Counted from the stretch's first letter, positions 10,173-22,747 are shown. The stretch is DNA of 64,000 nucleotides from Chamaecyparis obtusa (GCA_027943335.1 BSBK01002159.1:310001-374000); one strand, 5' to 3'. Numbers and translations: made by a program. The notes: generated from the letters alone by a model not told the origin.

Positions 10173-13100
10173 TGTGAACTATTTCGCTAGTTTTTCCTTG
10201 TCCTTCATGATTTAATTGATTTGGTCTTGCATGTCTTGGAATAACTTTTACAGTTTAGCATTGTCAGTGTCCCCTTTGGCCACAAGAGTCTTGACATTGT
10301 AGTGTGGAGGTAACTTGGCCCCTTGGTTGGCTAGTTCGAGAAAGTATTTCTCCTTCTCTTCTTTCATGAGGATCTTCATCATCTTGAGGAGGCCTTTGTT
10401 AGCTCAAGTAGCCTCTATGTCATGTTGATTTATCTCCTCATATTCATTACCAAGAATGTAAAAAATGCTTTGAGAATGATATCTATCTCTTTCGTTTTGA
10501 GATTGATCATGACCTATGTTGTGTTCACCCTCTTGATTGTGATCTTCCATATTGCTAGTGTGCATGTGCGCACCATGTATAGACTTAGTACAAGGGTGTG
10601 TGGTGTGCTGAGAGGTCATGTCTAAGGGAACCCCTGTTACGTTAATAGGGTCATACTCAGATGATGACCCTTTAGAGTTTTGATGTTCTTGAAACAATGG
10701 GTTTCTGACCTGACTTAAGCTCACAGGGAATGAACGCCTGACGTAAGGTTGAATAATAGGAGAAGGAGACCAAGATGATCCCTCTCAAGGTGTAGCTAGT
10801 GAGGAGGAACGTGAGGGTCCCTTGCCACACTCAGACTACATGACAACTTTGGAACATCCTCTTCCTCAGTTTTGAGGTCTACCTCTACCTCATCTAGTAA
10901 GACATGAAGGGAATGAGTTCCTACTTTGAGTTGCAATAGTCATAGACAAAGATTGAGTAACGAGAGAAAAATAGGACTACACTTGGAACTATGTCTCAAG
11001 ATAAGTGTGAAGAGTGACAAAGGTGAAATATACCCAGCCCGAGTCGTCGAGAGTAAGGCTAGAACATCCCAGAGATGACTATTGTGTTGCAAGGTATGAT
11101 AACATAATAGAATGAGTAGAAAATAGAGAGACAAGGTAAGTTCAAGAGATCATCATCTAGTTTTGATCAGCTCGAGACATCCAATTTTAGACTGTGTACA
11201 AGTAGGAAGATGTGCAGACATACTCTAAATAGGAACCAAACTAAGTAGATTGACCATAGGGAGACATCAAATAGCTCAATGTTCTGACAAAAATGGTAAA
11301 ATGTTGCGCGAGGAAAAATAGTCCCATGCAAAGATATGCCAGGCTCGAACAAAGATGTGTAGTTTCATGCAAAAAAGTGCAAGACGGAGCCAAAAATATG
11401 ACAAAAGATTTGACAGAGATGGGGTACAACCTCATGCAAGGATCTAGAATCTCGCTCGAAAAAGTGTAGAAAAATGCAAAATCTCACGTGAAACTATGCA
11501 GAAAACCAGGTGAGAATGTGCAAAACTTGTCAGTTGGGGCCATTTTTTGAGACAATAAAAAGAAAAAAAAATTATTACAAGACATAGCTTGGACTGTTCT
11601 CTAATAGAGTGTTTAGTTTATAGACTGGTTTTGGACAGTTTCAGATGAACAAATCTCAGTTTGAATGTATGGTTATCAATCGTTAACAAACACATAGGTT
11701 TGGACCTTCAAGCAGTTGTGATACAATCAGTAGTAAAAAATAGCTCCACCGAGGACAAAGAAACTCAGAAGAATCATGGGAGTCCTGAAGAGTTTGAACA
11801 TGTTGGACACTTTAAGACTCGAAACAAACACTCATTTATTCCTACAAAGAAAATGGTAGAGAAGACAAAATTTGTGCCTCACAACTTATGCACATGCGTT
11901 CACCTCACACAGTCGTGTCACCCCCTAGAGGGTGCCCATGTTTTTGGTGTTTCTAAGGATTAAATAATATATGTTTAAAGGTTACCCTTGAAGTAGGGGC
12001 TAGTGTCATATACCACCTTCAAACATCCTGGTGCATGCCTATGGTGAGAATCTATGGGAGAGATTCTTACCTCTCCCTGCGCAAAGATTATGCCCCCTTT
12101 CGGAGGTGAACCAGGTAAGCAACTAGCTACAAACATTTTTAATAGGCTTCCATTCACATTAACCTTTGATGCCCTTGCAAGAAAGGTTTAGGCCTCTCAG
12201 TCACACTGACACCTATAAGTGTACACCCCCAACAAACAAGGCTTGGAGTGGCACCGCTTAGTGCAACATACAAGGCTTCCTCATGATGTTCAACATTATA
12301 GATCAAGAGAAAGAAATTAACATGGATTTGGAGTCTTTCACTCAATAAAGAAACTTTATTACAGTGGGGTGGAATCACCGACGAAAGGTGTGTACCCACT
12401 TGGGTCATTCTTGGAAGTTCAACTTCTGGTAGGCCCGCTAAAAGTGACTCTGACTTGGTTTGGATTAAAGGGTTTGAGTTTCTAATTCTCTCAAATAGAG
12501 AAGAGCATAATCCTCTACATCTTCACCTTACCCAAACACACCATAAATGTTCATCACCAAGCTAACTCCTCTCTCAACAAATCCAAGAGCTTTTACATTT
12601 ATGATTCTCTCAAAGAGAAAAGAGCATAATCCCCTCACTAGCGGATGTGTCAATCGATTTGTTACCTTTCCTCACTCCCCTAGTTATCTATCCTTCTAGC
12701 AGCGTCTGGGTCTCGTATTCATTCATGGTCATCACTTCCATGTAATGAAGAGCCTAATACCCTATTCTGCTATCAAGACCCTTAAGAGATTTTAATGAGG
12801 CCCTAATTAGACTATGTAAAGAAAACATGAAAACAGAGATGATGTTTTGAGGGTTTGAAATTCTTTGACAAGTGTCCTACAATCAAATAGTTAGTAAGTG
12901 TGCATAGTCATGCTTTTAGGGAGCCTTCAACATATGTCCTATAGCCCACTGTCAAGTTGTATCAGAAAATAATACCAGGAAATCATAGTAAACAAGAAAA
13001 TATCATTAAGTAGAAAACATAAGTACCAAATTGCAAATTATAAGTCTCTGGTGTCAAAGTTTGCGCAAGAAAATGCTCTGCTTTGTGCGAGAGAGTGCCT

Positions 13101-13249
13101 TTATCGCGTGAGGAAATGCTTATACAAGCACAAATTCACGTGATATAACATGAAACTTCATGTGAGAATCCGCAATAGAGACATACAGACAAAATATTAA
13201 ATTTGACAAAAATAGAAAAGATATGAGGCCAGAAATTGAATATCTTGCT
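10173..13249 (-). other. Gag N-terminal region and long 5' leader of the - strand Tat element
   Basis: An open segment (10724-10404) rich in His, Ser, Gln and Asn reads into the gag side and probably encodes the gag N terminus. Above it, to the PBS, are about 2.5 kb with no domain recognised. The leader repeats GCGCGAGGAAAAATAG-like and GCAAGAAAATGC-like phrases (about 11300-11510 and 13060-13130). Short open stretches at 12408-12154 (-) and 11661-11963 (+) show no family signature and are not called as genes. Ogre-like elements can carry an extra ORF here, but none is demonstrable. Confidence 0.45.
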
Positions 13250-13264
13250 CCATGGTGGGTGCCA
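13250..13264 (-). other. Primer-binding site of the - strand Tat element
   Basis: On the - strand TGGCACCCACCATGG follows the LTR end (TATACA) after four bases. A PBS begins with TGG, the complement of the tRNA CCA end, and lies just inside the 5' LTR, so position and start fit. Which tRNA would pair cannot be told without a tRNA set. Confidence 0.55.
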
Positions 13265-13268
13265 GAAA

Positions 13269-15539
13269 TGTATATGCTAATTATGGACCTCTAGTTTAGC
13301 CATACACTTCAACATAGTCTTTATTCATCAATCACATACAAGAATGAATGTGAGATCATTCATCCTACATGCCTGGATGAGTTGACATGTTGCCTCCTAT
13401 CTAGGTAGGGTTTTGAGTAGCTCTCAGAATCGAGAGTCCAAAAACCATAGACTAACTCTGGAATGGAGGGTTTCGAGATTGAAAGAAAATGCAATTATTC
13501 TAGAATGAAAGTATGAAATTAATCTAGAATTATGAAAGATGAGTATTAATCTAAGAGCAATTAAGAATAAACTAAGCTATATTATCAATCTAAAAATGAC
13601 ATTAATCTAGCATGCAAAGTGAAATTAGCTAAAGCTTGAATGCACACAATTTTAGATAATAATTCGATAGAGATTCAATACTCAAAAGTTGCATCCCTCG
13701 AATGAGAAATGAGAGAGTTCTTTTATAAAATCTTGGAATCAATCGACGGTTGAGATTGAACGAGATGAACGGTGGAGATTGAAAGGAAGCTCAGTTCAAA
13801 ATGACAAGTTTCCTGTAGAGAGACAGTCAACTATTTGCTTTTGGAGTGAGTGGAGTATTTAACTGGCTTATTGTACTTTTTAGTTTGCAGTTAACTCAGA
13901 GTTTCCTTTTCTAAACAAAAGTCAGGATTTGGAGAGAATATTTGATTAAATAAATACAATATGACCTCATAAATGAACTTTCTCAATTATTTGAATAATT
14001 AAATTCAATTATTGGAATGAGGATATTTATTTAAAAACCAAATATTATTTAATTCCTTTTCATGTGTTTTAGCTAAAAGGGGTGATTTTAATTTAATTAA
14101 AGTGCTAGGACTTTATAATTAAATTAATCAATCATAGGGTTTATTTAGCCAATTATACTCGATATTTAGGAATTAAATATAACATATGATTAATGTAGAT
14201 TTAGGGTTTTCTGCATTTGACACTAAGTCAAGTAGGTGTTAATCACTAAGTCACTTATATTGAGTTGGTCTGTAATCAGAAGTAAGATAGAGTAGTCAGT
14301 AAAGCCTTTACATCGAGCATCACACAATTTACCGAGCACCAGCGACACCGACACCGATGGACAGTAAACACCAAGCATCATAGTGTACACCGAGCAGTTT
14401 ATACAGTGTTTACCGATGCTCACATAAAACAGCATAGTAATCTGAATGACACATTCTTCTATGCAAACAGTTACAACAGATCGTAAAATAGTTTACCAAG
14501 ATCGAGGAACATTTATTGTAAAAGATACTCATTAAATGTTATGTTTATCTTATTGTAATAGTTGATCTAGGTTAATTTTGCACCGTAGATCTTAGGGTTA
14601 TGATTATTCTTGTAACCTAATTTTTTGCTAAAGCGGCAAAATAGAACACTATATATTTTGTATATTCGCATCATTTAGTTGGTTGGTGAACTGATATATA
14701 TGACTCACGGAGCATTTGAAGCCATTGCCTAACTTCAAGTCAATCGATTTACAAAGTAGAACAGAGTACAGAAGTTATCAGATTGAGCAGAATCAGAGAA
14801 GGCTACCGAGCAGAACAAAGCAGAGAATCATCATAGTCAAGGTGATATTTTAATAAGCACTTATTGATCTATTTCAGAAAATTGAGTTGTCAACTAGCAG
14901 ATAACTGTCTATTACTCTCTAACAATTGTAATAGAGTTTTTGATAAAATCTCTTAACAAAGTAGACTTAACAGTCTTATGTAAATCTCTTAACTGAGTGC
15001 ACACTTCATTAGTGTTGTCAAAATCCTATAACTAGGTAGATCTAGCTGATCTAATATGTTACTCCTAACAAAGTAAGATCACCAGAAGTGATCAAAACTT
15101 GTAGCCTTAACAGGCAAACCTTTTCTATCTGCAGTAGTGAAGAATTTGTGGGTGTCATCCCCACCGCAGTTTTTACCTTCTTACAAGGGTTTCTAAGTTA
15201 CCAAAATACTTGTGTTATGTGATTTTCATATTGATTTCATGTTTTTTACTTACTCAAGTTAACTAGATGATTGATTTATGCAATTAGATTCAAGTTATTT
15301 TGATCGGTTATCACAGTACATAGTTATAGATCTGAAAGGTTTTACAAGTAAACTTTTGGAGGCAATGATTCACCCATCCCCTCTCAGTACCTATCTCTCC
15401 TAATTCCAATAGTAGGGTCAACTAGAAATTAGAATTGCCTACTACAATAGGAGTTTGATGATTCAGAAAGTTTATAGAATGAGGCTAGAATGCAATGAAA
15501 TTGGTTAGGGTTGCAAGATGCCAATTTTGGGGTATTACA
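13269..15539 (-). mobile_element. 5' LTR of the - strand Tat element, interrupted
   Basis: The LTR runs on the - strand from TGTAATACCCCAAAATTGG (15539) to TATACA (13269). Removing the 1175-bp copia LTR and one GTAGG copy leaves a native LTR of about 1.09 kb. Like the LTR at 384, it has an AT-rich core with TTAATTAA stretches. The match of the first 15 bases to that LTR suggests related families. Confidence 0.65.
14237..15411 (+). mobile_element. Solo copia LTR with perfect 5-bp target-site duplication
   Basis: GTAGG occurs on both sides (14232-14236 and 15412-15416). The unit starts TGTTAATCAC and ends AATTCCAATA (final CA mutated to TA). Inside are a TATA-like TATATATT near 14650, CTTAACA/CCTAACA iterations at 14945-15120, a GGGTGTCATCCCCACC block near 15150, and a CCCCTCTCAG block about 28 bases before the end. 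The last two features are shared by the other copia LTRs here. With no internal sequence, it is a product of LTR-LTR recombination. Confidence 0.85.
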
Positions 15540-15917
15540 AGGGCTACCATTGACAGTTTGATGGACATTTGTGAAACATCTTCACAAACCGTGGGAGAAA
15601 TAGATAAATAGACATCCAAGCTTTTGGATAAAATAAGTGTTCTGAATGTGCAGAAAGGGAAAGTGGTAGACAAATTTGGTTTGCTGAAGAGTTCAATAAC
15701 TCCTAAGCTATGTATGCTTGAAGCTCATCTCTCAGAGATGGATAAGATAGAAGGATCTATGTCTATACCCTTAGATATGAAGGAAACAAAAATGGCATCC
15801 TATATACTGAATGGACTGATCCATGTCAGTGAACTTTTGATCAAATCATGGGCTAAGGAAGTGAAGACCTTGGAAGATTCTTTCCAAGATATTCTAAATC
15901 TGGTGAGTAAGCACTAA
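15540..15917 (+). pseudogene. Uncharacterised ORF downstream of copia pol
   Basis: A frame enters at the truncation point and runs to TAA at 15917 with one stop (TAG 15609-15611). The uninterrupted part is about 97 codons from 15624. It is rich in Lys, Leu and Glu with heptad-like spacing (for example LIKSWAKEVKTLEDSF), suggesting alpha-helical or coiled-coil structure. No RT, RNase H or zinc motif is present. It sits between the expected end of pol and the purine tract, the position of a third ORF in some plant copia elements. Its function is unknown. Confidence 0.5.
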
Positions 15918-16132
15918 GTCTTTTTGTGCTTAGAAGTTTTAAATTTTTGTAAGTACCTTTTCCATTGATTTCAAAGGGAGAGGAAGAGAATAGAGGACAA
16001 AAATTTAAAAAAAAAATATAAAAGAAGAAAAGAGAAAATAAAAGAAAAGTTCTATGTATATAGTAGAAGGAAGTACTTTTGACACTTAGTCATTTTTCAC
16101 TAAGTGTTTCCATCAATGCCAAAGGGAGAGAT

Positions 16133-17177
16133 TGTTGGCAAGTGATGTCTTGGAGAACTAGGGATCACTTAAGGGTTTTCATTTATGGAAACACTTATGC
16201 TAGAGTGATCACATGTGGAGAGTTTTAGTATTGGAGTCACAGTCATGAAAATGACTAAGTACATAATCAGGATAACAGCATATTGTGTTACAATTTTGGT
16301 TAGCAATGACAATGTATGATGTATTATGGCTTGCGAAGTTAGTAGAAGGTATTTTGGGATATGTAAGACCTTCAGTTAAGGTCACATGTGTTTTGGTGAT
16401 CAGATCAGTGAGATAGAGTATTGTGAAGGTATGTGAAGACAGAAAATCAGTGTAACTGGGCATATGAGCAGTTGTGAAGATTAAGGAAAGGTTAGTAGGT
16501 ATGGAAATGTGCTAAGTCAGATAGAAGTTGTATATTTCTGACACTTTTGTAATATATGATCCTCGACTCTATGTTTAGCATTTACATAAGTTTTTATTAT
16601 GTTTTGTGAAGTATTTTGAGAGCCGACTGGATGGCATAAATTGTATAAGTATAGAGTGCTTTATGAAAGCAATGCATGATTTATGATGATGATGTGATGA
16701 TGTGAATCTGAGAGCAGAGAGCAGATGTGAGATTCGTATTTGACAAAGCTACAACTAGAACTATCTAAGCATAGCAAGTGCTTGTATTGTTTATTTTTGG
16801 AGAACTCTTTTGAGATAGTATTTTGATTGTAAGAGTTGTATGTTCACCACCTTTGACAAGGTGTTTGTATACCCCTAACAGGGTTTTGTATTCCTCTAGC
16901 AAGGAAATGTACTATGTAATAATCAGCTCCTAACAAGGCTAGATCTCCTAACAGGGATATAATATTTTAGTTCATAGTTGTGAGTACCATCCCCACAGGG
17001 GTTTTCCCTTAGCCAGGGTTTCCTCAAAAATAAATCATGGTGTCATGAGTAATGTGTTGTGCATTTACATTCTTTTCATTTCACCATTGTTGTGGTTTAT
17101 TTTTAATTGGTTATTTAGTTTAAATTGAAGTGTTGTAATACTGATTCCCCCCCTCTCAGTATTACCTAATCCTAACA
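16133..17177 (+). mobile_element. 3' LTR of the truncated copia element
   Basis: This 1045-bp LTR starts TGTTGGCAAGTGATG directly after the purine tract and ends CCTAATCCTAACA. Its last 350 bp hold repeated CCTAACAGGG-like words (about 16880-16965), a CCATCCCCACAGGGG stem-like block near 16988 and a run CCCCCCCTCTCAG near 17148. The second flank lies beyond the Tat insertion, so no duplication could be tested. Confidence 0.75.
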
Positions 17178-18053
17178 AACCCTAGCTGCAAAAATTTCTT
17201 TCCCTAAAGGGTAATTCCCTATAAATTCTATAAAAAAAAATATAATTAGGGTCGATTACTTTGCAATACAATATTTTACAATTGGTGCTTCAATCGTGGT
17301 GTGATTTTTCTGCTACCTTTGCAAAATTGATGAATGTGTATTTTCTCACTCTTTTATTTCAAAGAGCCAATTGATTGTATGGTGATTTTGATCTGCGATT
17401 ACATTAGTCTAGTGTTTATCTTTTCTATATTGCTTTGTTGTGATGAATTATTGGCAAGATTGTTCTCTAGTGCTTTAAGATAAATTTGTCTCATGTGTGT
17501 GCACATTTGTGGTGGCATCGTGATCTGATAAATTTTGACACATCTTACATTTGTGTTTATTTCCTTGATGATTGCATCTGGTAAGTTGGGATTGTGATTC
17601 ATTCAGATCTTTATTGTGCGGGTTTCCTCCATCTTCTTGGTACTTTAATTCGCAAAGCAACATGACATCAGTTTATGTCCATTAGTTTATTTCTTGCAAT
17701 TTCATTTCAAATTCTTGTTACCTTATTGTCGTTACTTTGCTCTTTGTTTACAAAAATCAATCATAATAGATTAAATCAAATTTACATCACTTTCATCTAA
17801 AGATCCAAAAAACATAAAAAGAAAGAAAGATTTATATTATTTTAAGATTATTTTGCAGTCCCTTGAAGATTGAACCAGAAAAGGCCTCCTCGTGAACAGA
17901 TTCACATTTATCTTCAATTGAGCTATCTAAGTGATTGAGACCCAACCTAGAAGGAACTTTGAGAATGATTTACATCATTCTTCCAAGAGGGGAATTTTCT
18001 CACACAAATTCCTAGTCATTGTCTCGTGTAAAAACGTTGCTCAACAAGACCAG
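17178..18053. other. No gene recognised between two copia LTRs
   Basis: This is AT-rich DNA. Short - strand frames at 17399-17663 have no family signature. A stretch at 17278-17300 (ACAATTGGTGCTTCAATCG) resembles an LTR end plus primer-binding site, but no matching LTR start was found upstream. Sequence next to 18053 should be the 5' interior of the - strand copia element below, yet it shows no gag. Confidence 0.5.
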
Positions 18054-18068
18054 TAGCTCTGATACAAA
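18054..18068 (-). other. Copia primer-binding site (initiator tRNA-Met type)
   Basis: On the - strand the LTR ends CCTTACA and is followed by ATTTGTATCAGAGC, a one-mismatch form of TGGTATCAGAGC. That sequence pairs with the 3' end of initiator tRNA-Met and is the usual copia primer site. Confidence 0.75.
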
Positions 18069-18069
18069 T

Positions 18070-19200
18070 TGTAAGGAATAAGAGTCCACCAATACAACTA
18101 AGAGGGGGGGTGAATCAGTTGTAAGATAGATTATTAAACTTTAAACTTTAAGTAGCGGCTACACTAAATCAAATGATAACATAGTAAATGTGAATACAAT
18201 AACACAATATTTTATTGTTGAGGAAACCCTGTTAAAGGTAAAACCCCAGTGGGAATTAGCACCCACAAATGATGTACTGAGAGTATAGTATCCCTGTTAA
18301 AAGATCTAGCCCTGTTAGGATCTTATTAAAACATTACAGTACATAGTCCCTATTAAAGGACAAACCCTATTAGGAGTCAAAGAAAAGAGTAGGCTCACTG
18401 CCCAAAGAAGGTTATGTCCACCTCCAAAACTCACTATTCGCAACAAGTGTATATAAGGGAATATACAATCCTTGTGAACTGTCTGATAGCATTTGTCTTT
18501 GCTTGATCAGTTCCAATGAAGTATATAAACCATCATCTACTCTACATCCAGCAGATACAAGCTTGCAGCTTCCACAATCCTCTTTTTTTCATTCCTTCCA
18601 CACACTATCTTTTCAAAATAAAATATCTTACATATATACCTTATTACAATAAATGATCAGGTCAGCCAATTAGGCTTTCCTAATATACAAATAATTACAT
18701 AACTCCTTGTTAAGATACACATGGTATTTAAAACAAGTGTACAATAATTACAATTCAACAATTAAGGTCCAATATCTGTAATCCATGCTCGCTATCCATA
18801 ATGTACATGCTACAATTCTAAAGTTGGCTCCAAATAGGTCTCCTCCAAAATACATGCCACAACTGACGTCATCATGCCTCTCATGACTTGCTAAGATCAA
18901 CGAACATTCTTTAATATGTTATCTGACATTCCTTAAGCTCGCATACACTGAATCCACATCGCTTGTAAGATATACTCAAAACACATAAACTTTCTCTGTC
19001 ATATTCCACTGTCACGGTCCTGAAACCAGTCTTCACCAAATCTTTTGTTACTTAGCCAATATGCAATATTACATCATGTGATCTTAGATATAAGATCACA
19101 ACACTTCCTTGTACACAAAACTATGTTCACTCATTCTAAATTATCAGTAAAGAATCTGTGCATTGTAATAACCAATCTATTATTTTCATAGAAATATATG
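18070..19200 (-). mobile_element. 5' LTR of a - strand copia element
   Basis: Read on the - strand, the LTR ends at 18070 next to the PBS and carries the CCCCCCCTCTTAG block 32 bases before its end. Rightward on the + strand there are repeated CCCTGTTAAAGG, CCCTGTTAGGATC and CCCTATTAGGAG words (18228-18400). A TATA-like box on the - strand lies near 18520. The far end could not be fixed, because no TGTTGG start was found, so 19200 is only an estimate. No copia coding region follows on the left, so the element is a remnant. Confidence 0.6.
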
Positions 19201-21844
19201 TTGTCCAGAAAATGCCTTGATACCTAGATAAAGTGAGAGATTATATGATTTTGTGCAAAGTTAGATTATTTGCTTGGTAAAAAATATTATTAAACACTCG
19301 TATTCCATAATGACTAAGAATACAAACATATTATCATTGAACATCTATTTAATATTAATATAATAAGAAATCCTATTTATTTACATTAAATAATATGATT
19401 GTACAAATACAAAGATATTAAGATTGTTTTCATTTTTTAATTTAGCTATCATTGATGAATCGTACTCCAAAACAATTACCTAAAAATGTTTATTAACATA
19501 AAGCTAAATAAAAAATTGCATAAATATACTACATTTTCCATTGTGAATATTAAAATCCCATCCATCAAACTTGTGAATAAATAAAATATCCAATTCCTTT
19601 AATGTGTTAAAATTAATTCAAAGTCAAGATCATATTTATTTTTTTAACTTTTTTCTGCAAAAGGACTCTTTACACTTTTCTTCTTGGCACTTTCATTATC
19701 CTAATGATGGATCACAGAGTGTGATCCGAAATGTTGATGCTAAAAACACTCACACAATCGAATCCAGAAATTCACCTCGTTACTTATGGATTGTGGAAAT
19801 TTAATGTTGTTAAAGGACTCTTTCCTTGCAAGATAAATCACCACATATATATATTTTCTAAAAATAAGACAATATCGTGACGAAGAAAAAAATATGGAAA
19901 ACTCAAGATGATCCACCCTTCCACCCACATTTTAAAACCAAAACTAAGAGCCCTACCCCAAGATTTCAAGTTTGCCATCTATAGAAACACTGCAAACAAG
20001 ATTTATACAAAATAGTGCTCATAGCTCGCCAAAGTTACAACATGAAAAGTTGCAAAATAGCCAACTTTGCATCCTTGAGAGCACAACCAACTAGAGAAAA
20101 GGAAAGAGAGGAAACATGAAAAGAAGAAAAGGGGGACTGTCCATTGCGTTAATCAACTTCATCCTCAATGAAGTTGAAGTCTAGCTACCAAGAACTCAAA
20201 CTTACCCTTGGGGGAGAATGAATGACCAAATGAATGGGAAGATGAAGTTCTGAAACTTTCTTCTGCAATGTGACTAGCTTGTAAATGTCTTTGAAGCAAT
20301 CAAGAGAATAGTCATGTTCTTAATAAGTTCACCAATTTTTTTTTATTGTTTCTTGATGATGATCATAAATAAGACCACACTTCATAGAAGTACTTTGTAA
20401 GAACACTAGAAGCAGATATACCAAAAAGGTCAAAACAACCACCAAAGGGGCAGCTTGCAGTATCAATTCTATAACGTGACAAAGCTAAATCAAGAACGAA
20501 GGGGGGACAACGTGGCTATGAATGTAACTCATAGCAATCCCACAAACTAAGTGACAATCCCACATAAAATCTATACAAATTGTTAAAAATTGTGAGACAA
20601 CCTCTCTTAATAAAGCTTTTGAAATTTTGAATTCATTTTGAGCCCTTTTTTATTTAGAATAAAAATTAATGCATCTTCTAACTTTGGACAATAGAATTGA
20701 AAAACTATTTCTAATTTGTGTGCCAAGGAGGGATAAGCACTATTCTGAGTATTAAATAAAAAATTGTGGGTATTAAATTAACAAATGTAGCTATTAAATC
20801 AACAAATCCTATCACAACCATTGAAACCTCGTCAGTACTGGTCCTCTCCCCTAACAAATATGTCCTCAAAAATGATATTTTAAGTTTATAAGCTATGAAT
20901 ACTATAGATAATTGGACAAGAGAAAGGCCTCGTTGATAAATCTGAAACCAGGTGGATTGTAATTGATAAATTCCCCACTTAGAAAATCAAAACCAAATCC
21001 ACGTCCCTAAATGTCCATCAAATTAAAAATTTAGCAGCTAATAAAGATCTACTCCTCACGGACGTTAAAAAATTATCTATCTATCCTAAATCTGAGAAGA
21101 GTAACCACCAAGGCAGAAAGAACCGACTATATTTAACAAATGAATACCCAAAAAAAAATAAAAAAATTGGAGGGTAGACCCTATAAGAACTCGAAGTTCA
21201 AGAAAAGGACGAGATATTTACAAGCACTAGACTCCTGGTAGAAGGAACAAAGGCGCCCATCCCAAACAAGAACCAACTTAGAAAGGATAGCTGTTACATC
21301 AGTGAGTAAGACGTACTTCACTAAACAGAAGACTGCCAAGTTGGGAAAAGCTAACTCCGTCCACTACATTCTCTGTCATCGTGGGGTCTCTGCATAAGCT
21401 GACTAATATGAAATCACTATAAAATTTGTTTAATATTTTTAGAACTTGTTTCAGAACTAAGTCTCTTTTTTCCATGTTTGTTGGAATTACTCGGAAACTT
21501 CACTTTACTTTTATCCACCTTTTTTGGGGTTGAAGATTTCATTGCTCGCAAGATAGGTTATTCAATTTTGTTTTTCAAGACCACGGAAAGTTCAACGTTC
21601 GATAAAGTTTGTAAGTCTGGACCAAATTTATTTCATCCACTTGGGAACTTAAGGTTGTATGAACTAAATTTCTTTTGTCCACCATAGGAAACTAACTACT
21701 TGGAAACTTCAAATTCTATTTTGCTAATTTCTCTGTTGTTGCCCGGTCAACCACACAGGCTGCCGTAATTTACATCCAGCAGCTTTTCATCTTTTTGCTT
21801 TTATTGTTATGGTCAGCGAGTAACCTGTTGTGCTCAAACAGAAA
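19201..21844. other. Region upstream of the receptor-kinase gene; nothing firm
   Basis: This AT-rich DNA has no gene I can support. A - strand stretch at about 20520-20381 reads like the helix-turn-helix part of a PIF/Harbinger-type transposase (see findings), too weakly to call. A TATA-like CACTATAAAATT lies near 21416, about 430 bases before the kinase start codon. It is a possible promoter element, unproved. Confidence 0.4.
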
Positions 21845-22747
21845 ATGTTGTTGCAAACGCAAATGCACCGCGTAGTTGTAGTTTGCTTTGTAATTTGTGT
21901 CTGTTTGGTGGGCTTTTCTACAGCCAAATGTGTTCCTGAAAAGTGTGGATCGATTAATGTGAGTTACCCTTTCTGGATTCACAATCCTGATTGTGGATAC
22001 CCTGGTTTTCAGATCACATGCATGAAGGACAATTCTGCTGGGATGCTCTCTCCATACTTCACTGCATTTCGAGGTGATTTCACTGGTTTTATAAACAATA
22101 ATCCATATAAGTTTCTTGAATATGGTAAGTCTCTCAAGATTATGGAGATAGATTATAAGGGCCATCTCATCATAAATTCTTCTTTTATTAAATCTTATTC
22201 GTGTGATCTAAGCACTGGTGCGAGAAACTACTTTGAGCTATCTTCAGGTGGACCTTTTACTCTTTCCAAGTCCAATAGGTTGGTGGTTATCGGCAACCAA
22301 ACATTCGGTAGCTACAGTTTTGGGGAACTAGGCGAGGCGAGATGTGTAACAATGCTTCAAAGTGGTAAACCATATTGCCGCTATGGCTGTTGCGAAGTCA
22401 ACCTTTCAGATAATTTGCCGTTTATAAATTTCACAGGCGGAGGTATGTTTCAATTGCCCAACGAAACTGTTGGCTACTGTGGATTCTCTACCATAATGAA
22501 CCTTCCACCTTCACCATCGTCGACAATGAAACGGACCCCTTTTGGGGAGAAGGCAGTAAGGCTGATTATGGAGTCCGCCTTAACTGGGGTATCGGCATTC
22601 AGAATTGTTCCACAGCTAAAGAAACGACCAATTATTCTTGTTCCATTCATGGAGAATGCCTTGTTTCTCCTTCAGGAATAGGGCACGTATGCAAATGTCT
22701 GGCTGGGTATGAAGGAAATGGTTACTCCAATGGCACTGATTGCACTG
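21845..22747 (+). pseudogene. WAK-like exon 1: signal peptide and GUB_WAK domain
   Basis: The start is the ATG at 21845 (a second Met lies at 21863). Upstream codons in frame lack an ATG. Residues 7-27 are a hydrophobic signal peptide (HRVVVVCFVICVCLVGFSTA). Next is the GUB_WAK pattern: CVPEKCGSINVSYPFWI, CGYPGFQITC, later YCRYGCCEVN and GYCGF. Several N-glycosylation sites (NVS, NSS, NQT, NLS, NFT, NET) are present. After GYCGFSTIM the frame shifts near 22499 as if one base were lost. The other frame continues with NETDPFWG, LNWGIGIQNC and CKCLAGYEGNGY to the donor GTAAG at 22748. Confidence 0.85.

Larger units (their letters stand above)
9011..15539 (-). mobile_element. 3'-truncated Tat-like Ty3/gypsy element (5' LTR, leader, gag)
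   Basis: Read on the - strand: LTR from 15539 down to 13269, primer-binding site 13264-13250, a long leader, then gag ending near 9015. Protease, pol and the 3' LTR are missing. The element stops head-on at the end of the + strand Tat LTR. The LTR is interrupted by a solo copia LTR. It entered the 3' part of a copia element, since copia sequence starts at 15540 in mid-frame. The family is inferred from gag similarity and the TGTAATACCCC LTR start. Confidence 0.65.
15540..17177 (+). mobile_element. 3' end of a Ty1/copia element (extra ORF, PPT, LTR)
   Basis: The copia body is cut at 15540 by the Tat LTR. What remains is a reading frame, an AAAGGGAGAGA purine tract (16121-16131) and an LTR. 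The copia class is inferred from the LTR (TGTTGG start, CCCCCTCTCAG near its end, CCTAACA end), which matches the copia LTRs at 54643 and 57525 in layout. Confidence 0.75.

Noticed and set aside
11661..11963. A 100-codon + strand frame as a gene
   Set aside because: It lies antisense in the leader of a - strand Tat element and shows no recognised motif.
12154..12408. Possible Ogre-like extra ORF before gag
   Set aside because: Position fits, but 84 codons with Cys and Leu scattered and no known signature are not enough.
15624..15917. Envelope protein in the copia fragment
   Set aside because: No signal peptide, membrane helix or Cys pattern; only charged helical sequence.
17278..17300. A primer-binding site of another element
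   Set aside because: TTGGTGCTTCAATCG resembles a PBS, but no LTR start or internal coding sequence could be tied to it.
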